Shown here one piece after another: positions 26,040-38,200 of a stretch of DNA of 64,000 bases; positions within the stretch are counted from its first letter, which is position 1; each line of letters opens with the position of its first letter. A program made the position numbers and the translations under genes. The notes beneath the pieces were generated by a model. It was not told the DNA's origin. It saw nothing but the letters and a program-made list of their open reading frames with translations, and made no database searches. Origin of the DNA: Pteria penguin. Its lineage: Eukaryota > Mollusca > Bivalvia > Pterioida > Pteriidae. Location: assembly GCA_035048485.1 (NCBI GenBank), contig CM068583.1:19133341-19197340 (forward strand), in the 5' to 3' direction.

Positions 26040-27030
26040 GTTCCTTGAATAATATTTTTGTGCAATTTGATGGCAAGATATATTAACAAATAGTAGGGAT
26101 TCCTATGGGTACTAACTGCGCGCCTCTGATAGCAGATTTATTTCTTTATTGTTATGAGAGGGATTTTATGGTTTCTATTCAAAAATCAAAACGTTTTGAC
26201 CTCATTGACAAATTTAATAATACTTACAGATATCTGGATGACATTTTGGTTATCGATAACCCTGAATTCGAACAATTTATATCAGAAATATATCCACCAG
26301 AGCTCACATTGAATAAAGCTAATACTTGAGATAAATCTACACCTTTCTTAGATTTAAACATCAAAATTATCAACCACCTAATATATACTAATATTCATGA
26401 TAAACGTGAGGATTTTGGATTTCCTATTTTAAATTTCCCTTACTTGGATGGCGATGTCACTCGACTCCCATCATATGGTATCTATATATCTCAATTAGTT
26501 CGATTTGTCAGAGGCTGCACCGATGTTTTGGACTTTTATAAACGAAATTTACAAATTACTACTAAACTTTTAACTCATGATTACAGATATCACAAACTAA
26601 GAAAAACATTCGGCAAATTCTTCAGATCTTATTCAGAACTTTTATCTAAATTTGGAAATATTTCTTTTCAACAGTATGTATCCAATGGAATTTCCCATCC
26701 TAATTTTTACGGTGATCTCGTATATAAACTAAGGAAAGTAAAAGGCTCCGATAACTTTATTTTATGTAATAAAATAGTCAAACGTCTTCTAAATAGACAA
26801 TATGATATTGAAATCATCAATATAGGTCTTGTATTTGGCCCCTCTACAGCCTTATGCAGACTTTTACTTGAACGTTGCACGCTGACTAACAGGGTGGTTG
26901 GGACTATATGACGGACCTTGTCCAAACCTCTTTCAGAGGAGACATGGTCCTGAACTTCGTCCCCTCTGACTGTTAGTCGGGACTCCTACAGATCTAGGGT
27001 CTTAGCTCGCTTTCAGACTGGCAGAGCACG
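26040..27030 (+). pseudogene. Retroelement copy 3, best preserved RT 3' half
   Basis: 26105-26329 encodes MGTNCAPLIADLFLYCYERD and then TYRYLDDILVIDNPEFEQF, with the YLDD catalytic motif of a reverse transcriptase. One stop at 26327-26329 separates it from the next block (STPFLDLNIKI, then 26444-26911, reading YLDGDVTRLPSYGIYISQLV... to ...RCTLTNRVVGTI). The motif order (FDFSTLYTSLPH in copy 4, MGTNCAP, YLDD, LP.YGIYISQL) resembles Penelope-like RTs, but I cannot settle the lineage and see no GIY-YIG endonuclease. The 5' half is absent. The shared tail follows at 27180-27340. Confidence 0.7.
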
Positions 27031-27179
27031 GTTTATCATGTTGATGTCGCATATAGTTTTATACCATTATGTGTTTTACAGTACCTTACGTGTTTACATT
27101 TTTATGACCTGTCAATATGCGATTCTTGTTGACCCTTGTTCTTTACATGGAGGATTATTTATAAATTTTAAATGTACGT

Positions 27180-27340
27180 CCTTTGATTGTTCTCTTGTTA
27201 CGGTGGGTGGGAAGGTGGGCCCGTAAACCGGTTAACCACACCATTTGTTTGGCTTTTGTTAAATTAAATGACCGTCCTAAGTCGGTATCGTAATTGCACT
27301 ACAATCAAATATTTTTGTAATGTGTTATATGTTCTAGTAT
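27180..27340 (+). repeat. 3' tail of retroelement copy 3
   Basis: GGTGGGTGGGAAGGTGGGCC, a CCGGTTAACCACACC block and CGTCCTAAGTCGGTATCG follow the RT frame in the same order as in copies 2 and 4, which defines this as the element's 3' region. Solo versions occur at about 7750, 9550, 14085, 21440 and 23420. Confidence 0.6.
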
Positions 27341-27639
27341 ATTATTTATATTCATGTATTGTATAGCTCCATGGTGACTTCTGTCACATAACTGAGCCAG
27401 TAACTCCTCTTTTTTCTTTGCGTACATAGGGATTGAGGAAGATAGACTGACCAAAATCAAATCATTCTCCTTGCTTCAGAACGAAGTAAAAACTGCATGA
27501 ACTTATGACACGTAGAGTACAAAAGTAACAAAATTTATAGGCAAAAAGTTTTTAGACGTATCCAGTCAAGTGTAACAGTATTTCTAATCATATTTAAACA
27601 ACCGAATATCCCATTAGCTTAAACATATCAAATTTACTT

Positions 27640-27785
27640 GTCACAATGTATGTGCGTGATCCTCTGAAATATACAAAGCTGATGACAATTACGCAATGGT
27701 GATGACTATCACGCAATGTGATGACAATCGCGCAATGTGGTGTCCATCAAGCCATGGTGTGGCTGTCATGCAATGTGAAAGGGAA
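27640..27785 (+). repeat. Left piece of the ATCACGCAATGG minisatellite
   Basis: About six units of GATGACTATCACGCAATG-type sequence. They are the same family as 29306-30830 and are separated from it by the inverted retroelement copy. Confidence 0.7.
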
Positions 27786-27884
27786 AACAGAAACATCTGA
27801 CAAAACTGTATGACAAAACTCACCAAGGACATGCACAAAAAACACATTAATAGTAGAATATACACGGAAAACAACATTACAAAA

Positions 27885-29300
27885 ATATTCGATTGTGCTA
27901 CCGATACCGACTAAGTACGGCCAATTGAAGGTGCAAACGTCACTCACTTGTTTAGTTAACCGGTTTACGGACACCCACATTCCCACTCAAGGCAAAAGCA
28001 GCATAATCAAAGGACACACATTTAAAAATTTAAAGATAATCCTGCATATAGAGAACAAGGATCAACAGGTTTCTCAAGAAGAGAGGTCAAAGATTTATTA
28101 CACAAGAAACGTTTATAGAATAATATATTGCTATCAACAATATGTAAGGCGACATTAACATAAGTAAACCGTGCTCTGTCAGTCTGTAAGCGACTCAGAT
28201 CCTTGATCAATAGGAGTCCCGACTAACACTCAGGAGGGACGAGGATAAGGACCTTGTCTTCTCTGAAAAGATTTGAATAAGGCCCGTCATAGTGTCCTCA
28301 CCATTCTGTTAGTCAGCGTGCCACGCTCAAGTAAAAGTCTGCATTTGGTTGTAGAGGGACCCAATACAAGACCTCTCGGGGTCATACTGACGATGTCGAA
28401 GGCATTTTATAATTTTAGAACCCGTCGATATGAAATTATCGGAACCTTTCGCCCTCCTAAATTTGTACATTAGATCACCGTAGAAATTGGGAGGGGAATT
28501 CCGCTGGAAACGTATTGTTGAAAAGTTACATTTCCGAATTTATATAAGACATCTGAAAAAGATCTGTAAAATTTACCAAAAGTTCTTCGAAGTTTATGGT
28601 ATCTATAACCCTGAGTAAAGAGTTTAAAAGTTATCTGAGAATTTTTGCGTGAACATCCAAAACGTTAGTGCAGGCTCTAGCGAACCGAACCAATTGACTA
28701 CTATAAATACCATATAATGGGAGTCTGGAGACATTGCCATCTAGATAAGAGAAATTTACAACAGGAAATCCAAAGTCGTCACATTTATCATATATATTAG
28801 TATGAATGTTGTTGTTAATGATTTTAATATTCAAATCCAAAAAAGTGTTTCCTGGTTGGAAGTATTGGCTTTGTTTAATTAAAGTTCAGATGGATAAATG
28901 TCAGTAATATAGTTTTCAAACTCAGGGTTATCGATAACTAGAATATCACCACTCAGAGGTGCCACTGAACTTATCAATAAGGTCGAAACGCTTAGAGGTT
29001 TGAATAGAATGCATAAAGTCCAATATTTATAATTATCATATTGTTTGTTAGAGAAAAATCCAAATGTAACTAAAGTACAGAGGTTTGATTTAGACTCTTT
29101 GCTGAAACACCAGCGTATGAGAGACAACAATTTGGTTTTGATTAAGTCATGAGGTAGAGAGGTATATAGTGTCGAAAAATCAAAAGTAGAAACATTATTT
29201 GCCTCAAAATTTCTAAAAACGGTATTTTTCAAAGAATTCGTCAGAAGATTTGATAGACCAAATGTAATTGACGTTACTATTGCTAAAAACAGTATTACAC
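27885..29300 (-). pseudogene. Retroelement copy 4, inverted, inside the minisatellite
   Basis: On the minus strand, from 29232: FDFSTLYTSLPHDLIKTKLL (RT palm block), a degraded MGTNCAP/YLDD part (SGDILVIDNPEFENYITDIY near 28895-28950), LDLNIKIINNNIHTNIYDKC with FPYLDGN (28710-28840), then broken remnants to the tail at 27885-28010 (TACCGATACCGACTAAG in + orientation). Several stops and frameshifts are present. It carries more 5' RT sequence than copies 1-3. Confidence 0.7.
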
Positions 29301-29305
29301 TACTT

Positions 29306-30830
29306 AATCACGCAATGTGATGATCATCATGTAATGCTGATGACAATCACCCAATGTGATGACATTCATGCAATGTGCTGTCCATCAAGTGTGGTGGTCA
29401 CGCAATGTGATCACAATCACGCAATGTGATGACTATCACGCAATGTGATGACCATCACGCAATGGAGATGACTATCACGCAATGGTGATTGCTATCAAGC
29501 ATGGTGTGGCTGCCACGCAATGGTGATGATTATCATCATGCAGTGGTGATGACTCACGCAATGGTGATGACTATCACGCAATGTGATTACTATCACGCAA
29601 TGTGATGACCATACCGCAATGGTGATGACTATCACGCAATACTATCAAGCACGGTGTGACTGCCACGTAATGGTGATGACTACCACGCAATAGTGATGAC
29701 TATCACGCAATGGTGATTACTATCACGCAATGTGATGACCATCACGCAATGTGATGACCATCACGCAATGTGGTGTCCATCACGCATGGTTTAGCTGTCA
29801 CGCAATTTGATGACAATCACGCAGTGGTGATCACTGTCACGCAATGGTGATGACTATCACTCAATTTGATGACCATCACGCAATGGTGATTATTATAAGG
29901 CAAAGTAAGACCATCACGCAATGGTGATGAATATCAGAAATGTTCTTATCATTACGCAATGGTAATGACTATCACGCATTATGATGAAAATCACGCAATG
30001 GTAATGTTTATCACGCAATGGTAATGTTTATCACGCAATGGTAATGACTATCACGCATTATGATGAAAATCACACAATGGTAATGTTTATCACGCAATGG
30101 TAATGTTTATCAAGCAGTGGTGATGACTATCACGTAATGTGATGGTCATCACGAAGCCGGCGTGGCCTAGTGGTATCGCGCTCGTCTCCTGATCGGGAGC
30201 CCCGTGTCGTGGTATGCATGGCACGTTAAAGATCCCTCATTGCTTCGGGTGGGTCCGTTGTAAAGGTCAAAATGTGTATACCCCGCATCAGGCAAATGCC
30301 GCCACCATATACGTGAAATATTCGTGGTGTGACGTTAAACAAAAATCAATCAATCAATGATCATCACGCAATAGTGATGCATGTGATGACCACGCAATGG
30401 TGATGACTATTATATAAATTGATGACCATCACGCAATGGTAATGACAATCACGCAATTGTGATGACTATCACGCAATGTGATGACCATCACGCAAAGATG
30501 ATGACTATCACGCAAGGTGATGACCATTACACAATGGTGATGACTCACGCAATGTGATGACTATTATATAAATTGATGACCATCACGCAATGGTAATGAC
30601 TATCACGATACGGTGATGTCCGTCACGCAGTGATGACTTACGCAATGTGGTGACCGTCATGCAATGGTGATAATTATCAGGCAATGTTATGACCATTACG
30701 CACCGATAATGACCACGACGCAATGGTTATGACTCACACAGTCTGATGACTTTTACGCAATGGTGATAATTTTAATGCAATTTGATGACCATCACGCAAT
30801 GGTGGTGATTTTTATGCAATGGTTAAAGCC
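29306..30830 (+). repeat. Large ~20-bp minisatellite (TGATGACTATCACGCAATGG)
   Basis: Roughly 65-70 variant units with consensus near GATGACTATCACGCAATGGT and variants such as GACCATCACGCAATG. The length varies (18-21 bases), with one SINE insertion. No unit has the direct-repeat/unique-spacer structure of CRISPR. Confidence 0.85.
30154..30359 (+). mobile_element. tRNA-derived SINE with internal deletion, in the minisatellite
   Basis: The head AAGCCGGCGTGGCCTAGTGG has a Pol III A box; the tail ends in (AATC)n. Compared with the copy at 38134-38411, about 65 bases are missing between CGGGAG and CCCCGTGTC, which removes the B box. The flanking TCATCACG on both sides could be the target duplication, but the host repeat itself contains this sequence. 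Confidence 0.8.
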
Positions 30831-30839
30831 AGATTATGA

Positions 30840-31820
30840 GTTTAAGGCTGTACTGAAATTCCTAGCAACTGAGGGATCAAATGCCAAAACATCCACTACT
30901 GGCCGATGTATATGGTTATATTAGGCCTATGGGTCAGCTGAATTAAACGTGGGCACAACTCGAGGAAAAGTGACCGACACTCAAGTCGGTCTACTGATGC
31001 CATTTAAGGAAAATATTCACTTTTGTGGAGATCCTTGTATTTCGGATGATAAAGAGCGATTTCAAATTCCTGGACAAACTGGACAATTCATATTGTAAAA
31101 AGTACAAAATGGCTTTCATGATCATCTGCTGCAAAGATACATTTTATCCTTTTGACCCTGTCGTCGATTTGTCAATGCCATAAACAAGTTTTCATATTAA
31201 TGAATATATCTGTTATTACAGATCGGATTTACATCGTTTATGTAGAATTAATTTTAATCGTAAAATAATATAAATATACAGATCATGTTTCAATTTTATG
31301 TAACATGATTTTTAACAATACATAAACCCTATTTCTTGTAAATGTACAATCAAACAATACAGACAGGCTATATGAATGACAGTCAATTCTATTGGTCATC
31401 ACTTTTCTTTTAGTTTAATTAACAATTGCTTTACCATGCAACCGATTCATTTCAATATAATGCATAATGTATCTAATACATGTACGTCGTTAGCAGGCAT
31501 CATGTTAGAAACATGGATAAGTTGTTGAGGCCATTAAAATTTAATATTTAGATGTAGTTTTACGGATTTTATGATTTTAAATTTGGAGTTGAAGGAAGAA
31601 AAATAAAATATATTCAATTTATTTCAATTCTGTGCTCATTTACAAGCTTCTTCTATATATGGTAAGGTTTCACATGATGCACAAACGTTTTGGTGATAAG
31701 GAAATTCAAAGAGGGATCCGACAGTATAATAATTGATAAATACTGTCAATGTCCAGGCAAAGAAAAATGTACATGTGAAAAAAATGCAATTTTATTATCC
31801 TTTTTTTTCAATTAAAATAA
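30840..31820. other. Intergenic, no feature seen
   Basis: Between the minisatellite and the 3' end of the minus-strand receptor gene I see only AT-rich unique sequence. Confidence 0.4.
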
Positions 31821-31823
31821 AAT

Positions 31824-31829
31824 TTTATT
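31824..31829 (-). other. Polyadenylation signal for the receptor gene
   Basis: AATAAA on the minus strand, about 390 bases past the TGA stop at 32221-32223, a reasonable 3' UTR length. Confidence 0.45.
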
Positions 31830-32220
31830 GGCCTGAGTAATATAGACGACGTTTAAATTCTATAGACATAACTTGAAAGATCACATGAAATGGAATAAGC
31901 TGCTTCAGGAAAAAATGACATCCACTAGTGTCTGTTGAGATTTTGAGTAAATGAGTACGAGTATATGTCTTTCGTGCACACTGATGGATGACTGAACATG
32001 GCATAACGTCATGAACTTTATGATGAAACGTCAGCAGTGTATTCGCCATAAACGGGTGAACCGTCATCCTTTATGAATAGATGCGCCAATGTCATAAACA
32101 AAACCATCATGAGACGTCATGAGCAGGTGCTCGATCACATGGTATGCACAGGTGCGCAAATTTTGATCTATCCATGAAGAGATGTGATAGGAATCCTTAA
32201 ACAGGGACATAGATAAGGTA

Positions 32221-32284
32221 TCAGAAGGCGTGGCGATCTTCCCTATGCGGCTGGCCAATCTGAGGCCGCGGTATCTGTCCATTC
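32221..32284 (-). CDS. Last exon of the receptor (long tail form)
   Basis: After TTTTTATTCCAG it supplies one base to finish TGG and reads NGQIPRPQIGQPHREDRHAF then TGA. The ATG open frame of 72 codons that overlaps it in another frame (32282-32064) would not fit the incoming phase. Confidence 0.6.
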
Positions 32285-35200
32285 CTGGAATAAAAATTAC
32301 AATATAAGAATTCTAAAGCGATATGGTTGTACATGTGATTTGACTAGATATCATGCATGGCGAATGCGGTTAGCTACGCAGGAGATGCTTTGAGGTGCCA
32401 TTGGCCACAAGCAAATCATGCCTCCGCTGCTTTTCGATTTAAATAGCATTCACAATAGCCGCTAGGGAATATCAAAGACCGATTACTCAGTTCACCGGAA
32501 CTTGTGATATTTGACAATAGAATAAAAGGCATGCAGAAGACAAATTTAACATAAAACCCCAGTCATGTTCACGTGTAAATATCGACTCAAATAAAAGATA
32601 TTGGAATGTAAGGTGGCATCTGCAAGAACCAATGATGATGATATTTGTATGTATAAATATCAGTTTGACATGACGATGATTAAAAACTGTTAAAAAGATA
32701 TAATACATGTAATTCGGGGAGGGTTGTCGAAAAAGTATATATTTTCTAATTGTATGGAAAAGAAGAGATGTTGGAAGCTGTCGGAGATTTTGATGGTAAC
32801 CTACTACAATAGCTTGTGGAACAGCTTATATTCAGATAATTTGAAGTATGCACTGGAATGCACATGACGATTAAAAAGCTGAAGCGAGAAAATCGAATCA
32901 CAATGCGTGCAATATTATTGTTCCTTGCATGTAGGTCATTTAAAAAATAATTGTTTTAGTTGCTTCACCTTTTACATCTCGGTAAAATACATTATATGTA
33001 GCCATACATTCTAAATGTTCATGCAAAGGTATAATGTTTCGATACAATGCTTCGTACAGAAGTACATGCAGAGTAACTCTTTCTTATGTATAACTATAAT
33101 AAAGACTATACATTCTTTGTATTGGCGGGAGTCAGGATGATTTCAAAACGCGTCTCATAATTGATTATTGAGTTAATCCCCTTTTATCACAAATTTTTAA
33201 ACAGAACATATTTTCATTTTTTACTTTATAAAAGATATCGAAATCTAATGAAGGCTACCTTTGAAAAGGAGTTTCGGGTGCACTATGGAGTAGGAAAAAC
33301 ACGGTTAGAGCAAAATAATTGTTATTTCAAATTTTAGTTGTGAATGCTGATTTAAAAGTCATATTTACACAAAATAAAATGACCAAAGACCAAAGATATT
33401 GTATCAAGTGTATTCTACCACTATGTACTATTATGATTAGCTTCATTGTGATTTTTATTAACTCGGTATATACATCGCAAGTATGTATCCCTAGACTTTT
33501 ATTTTTCGAACTATAATTAAATCCGTTAAAGTGGTGTATAGAGATGAACAGATGGTCATGTCGATTGACCACAATCACTGTCGTTAGTGATTTTCTTTCT
33601 TGCTGTTCTACGCAAAACCAGGAATATTTTATTTATATCATGACAAGCAGTGAAGGAAACCAAAGTAACCATAGAAACCTATTGTCATTCAGCAGAAACA
33701 CTTATGGACATTACTAACACTCCCCCCTCCCTTCCTCCCATCATCACTTGGGTCAAACCCAGACCAGTGAGTCACAGAGACCTCTCAACACGCTAGTTGC
33801 AGCAGAGACGGGCAGACCTTCTTATCTTCTCGGCTACACAGAGTTATAGTCCTTGAAACGGTCACCTTATGAAATTTAGCTGAATAATCTTGCAACACTT
33901 GTATTACAGAAGTATTTGTATTACAGTCATCGTATCAGGTAAAAAAATTAATCTGTATATAAAACTAACTAGTACTGAATAGTTACACTGTCTTTTAACA
34001 AAGAGAGAGAGACAGACAGACAGACAGACAGGCAGGCAGAGAGAGGGAGAGATGAGGTGTATGTATTACTCGATATATTACAGCGATATAATACGCACCA
34101 TTTATAATTTTCTCTGTTCGTTACGGGATGGAGTAACCTGTCCGCACTGTTGACGTAGGCTCTGTTGTCGTATTTTTGTTCTTTTCTACCCATATAAGAA
34201 TCGTAATCCGAATAATCAGCATTGTCTCTTCTCCTTCTGAGAAAAAAAAATTTTCATATATATTATAATCTAACTTTGTTCATAAAATCAATATATGTAT
34301 AATTATCTTAAGCTGACAATAGTGTTGTGCATACAGATTTTCTCCCTTTCTACTTTCCGAAAAGCAATTGCTTGAATTGTACCTTTAAACTGACTACACA
34401 CTACACTTACTTCACATACGTGCATATGGTAGTGACCAGTGAGTTGTAGAGGATCCTCGGCATAAGGGTGAGTTGTAGAAGATCCTCGGCATGTTGACCT
34501 TATTTACAGGTTTAAATACTCACCTATCATTTCCATACGGTGGTTCCTGTCTAACTATTCTGTTCTCGTACATGCCACTTTGTCTGTCGGATGGCGGCCT
34601 ACTTTGCGGGGATCGTATGGATAGGTCGGGGTCGATTCTCGTCGCATAGACACCGCTGTAGTGGTCGTTTTGTATACGGTTTGAGTATGGGCCGCTTTTT
34701 CTGATAACGTCACTAGCTTCTTTAAACTCCCTATCTCTCTCCCTTTGTCCATACGAAGAGGTGTCGAGGTTCTTGTAGTTACTGTCCCTCCTCGCTTTCC
34801 TAGTGGTATGGAAAAAAATGCCTTCTTTACAAATGACTTAATTTAGCACAATTTTTATAAAAGAAAAAGCAACGAATTCGTTTGGCATTAATTTCGATGA
34901 GGTTCTAATACAATCTACTGAAATTATTGGATTGGTTTTTATGCATTGTACTGTAGAAAAAGAATGTAATATAGCAAAATGAATTATACTTCCGGTTATT
35001 TTATTTTAATCAAATGTTAAAATAAGTATAGATTTAACCAATTAAAAAGATACTTACACTTATCAGTTACTCAAAAGTATATCATTTATCAAAATGTTCA
35101 TTATCGTTAATATTTAGATTTTTATTCTTTACCATAACTATTTCATAGTACATCTATCGCATTAGAATCGCCATAATTTGTCTAAAATTGTTTGTAAGTT

Positions 35201-38200
35201 AATCTCAGAGTCACCCTATCAAAAACAAAGATGAATACCTTCTCATTTTTTTGAAGTGGTAGCAAGAAAAATTGCAAATAAACTGCACAAGTAGTTAAAT
35301 GCATAATACAAATGTTTGCTGTTAAATGACACACCAGGATAACTTCACCTAAATGACGGCTTTCAGTATTTAGCAAAGGAGGACACTGAAGTATATCGAG
35401 GAAACCTCCCCCTCCTCCACACCCATCTCTATCTCATTCCCTCCCTGGACCTTTGGCAACTTCAATGACAGACCTCAAACCCATCCACATCGCCCCTCCC
35501 TCCTTCTCCCTTCCCCGGCGAGAATATAAAACTGAGACTGCGGTACCACTATAAAGTTTCGGTGTGGTACCTTAGCCCATTTGGTAACCACATCCACATA
35601 CATTTTAAATGCGGAAACATCGTCAATGTATAAAATATCATGGCTTATTTAAATGTATTATTTTTTGGTTGTCACTGTAGTTAAGACACACTAAAATATT
35701 CTATTTTAGCTCATCATGCATTAGTGTTACATGCTCAAACAAACTGGTTGCAAAATGTTCGTGCATTGAGAACCCTAATTTCGGTTTATCTTTTAAATCT
35801 AGGTTCTATTATTTGTTATTATGCTCTGTTCTTAACTATAAATATAACCGAAATAGCAGTAAATAAAATACCAAAGAAACAATTCATTCTTTTGTCAACG
35901 TATTTTCAATTGAGTATTTATTTCATTCCGTTGATCGACAGATTGAATATGATCATGCAACACGCTGTACACATTTCAAATAATATATTTCGATCAATAC
36001 ATACACAATAATTAAGTATTTTTGTGTGACGTTGGCGTTCAGAAATATTTCATCTATACAAAGGCGATGTTAACTGTGTAAATTCAAGTGGCTGCGTTTT
36101 GCGCAAATGAGCATGCATACCAATCCTAAACAAGTCAGTCGCTAACGGACACAAGTGTCATGACCAGAACAAACGTGAGGGGGATTTGATCCTGTGAGTT
36201 TAAGGTTCCGGGACTCGCTGACCACACGTCGATCAATGTGGGAAGTTATAATTCATAGCTCAATTTCATCAAGAAAACTTCATAAATTTGTAGACTTGTG
36301 AATATAACTCTTGCTACTGGTGGAGTCGAGGAGGGGATAATGTTACAACACTTTTTTGTTGAAAAAAAGTTTTTATCAAATCTGATCACTTTGTAAAATA
36401 TTTTAAGGTGGTACACCCAACCCTTTCCTTGACAAAATTTTATCATCAAACGGATGTACCATTCCCTTTTCGAAGATTCCTCTATCTGCATTGCGTGATG
36501 ACATGCAAATATTATTCAAAGCTTTTTATTAAATTTCCGTCAAATTTCTACTCATGTACATTTTATTTGTTTTGTCTGAAAAGTCCGTTGCATACGGCAA
36601 CACTGTGAAATCTAGTCTATGTGCCATGCATGTAATCAATTGCCACACACGAACCATTCCTCAGTGTCGAGGATGTATCTACCTTAAGAAAGCCGAGATG
36701 GTCGAAATCGTGTCGCCATCAGAATTGTAGTTCCCCATCGCTGATGTAACTCGAGCATTATTTTCTTTAATAAAGTTTTTATTTTGATGATAGAGTGTTC
36801 TTTCGAAACTTGTCCATTCCAGATCCTCACGTCCTTGTGATATTTCCAGAGGCAAAGATTCGAGTCTGGAGTACTTGAAAACTTTAATGCTCTCTCCTAA
36901 TTTACTTCCTGTAGAATCGACATCTAACAGTCTATGATAACCTTGACCTTTATATATCTTGTATTGGAACGGACCTAGAGTTGTATAACGCGACATACCA
37001 TCATCTGATGGTAAGTATATGTAACTGAAGGAGCTGCCCAGTGTTGGTGGTTCAAATTCATGTCTGGAATATCTTTTTCTCGATCCCTTTGTCCTCTTAT
37101 TCCTGTGCTTACATCCTGATCGAGTCTTCTTCCTATTTTGTCTACTGGTATACGTTTTCATGTTAAACAATAAGTCCAGTCCATACACCTTACTACATGT
37201 ATTTTGATTACCGTAATTGTTATTTCAGATATGATTCAATTACACACTAGGGACACCAACTGTACAAAACCAAATTTTGCCTCCTGGCTGAGTTTGCTTT
37301 TTTGTTTAAAAAGATAAACTATATATAGGCTATAGGCAGCGTTAACTATATAGTGCAAATTTCAAATGCCAGACCTACTACTCGGAACACTTCGGGTGTA
37401 TAACTCAGGCAACAATGTTGGGAAATCTGACAGACGTTCTATGAGTTCCGAATGATGTAACCAAGTATTCATCGACTTATACGGATATTAACACAACCAT
37501 ATCAGCTCTAAGCTCAAATAATTACCGCCTAAGAAAGCCCACCTGATACGGCAATGCATGCAATGAGGTTTGAACCCTCGACCATCCGATTACTGACCCA
37601 ACCTACTTACTAACCTAGGGTATATCAGGTTTGTTTACTACTGAACACATTTTGCCAACCAGGTAAAATTTCCTGAAATACACAATTTCGTAACTGTTTT
37701 ACCTTACGTTTAACTGTGTGATGTGCACTTTACATGTCATTAATGTATTGTTTGTTTACAATTTTTATACGAATTTTACACGTACATGAAAGTTGATTTT
37801 AGAGTTTAGCTATATCAGTTACCTGGATTTCGCATTACGAATCGAGAGACAACCTAGGCAGACAATGGACACGAGACAGATGATGAAGAATGACGCAGCC
37901 CCTGCAGCGACACCTAGGACGATTTTCTCGTATGTATTCAAAACTCCCGTCCCTGAAAATATACAAAATAAATTCAAAACAATCTTACCAGAACATCTCG
38001 GATAATACTGTTTGAACAATACAAACCAAATCACATTTACAGTACTAGATATGATTGTGGTTTTTTAAGATACAGTATTTGTATTTATAAAACAATTTCA
38101 AAAATAATAATGAAGATATCAAGTAAAATACGGTTTTTATTGATTGATTAATTTTTGTTTAACGTCACACCACGAATATTTCACGTATATGGTGACGGCA

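Noticed and set aside
29306..30830. Possible CRISPR array (many short repeats)
   Set aside because: Units are contiguous variants with no unique spacers of fixed size, and the context is animal DNA with introns.
32064..32282. 72-codon ATG frame on the minus strand
   Set aside because: The incoming phase from the receptor tail exon selects a different frame, which ends at 32221.
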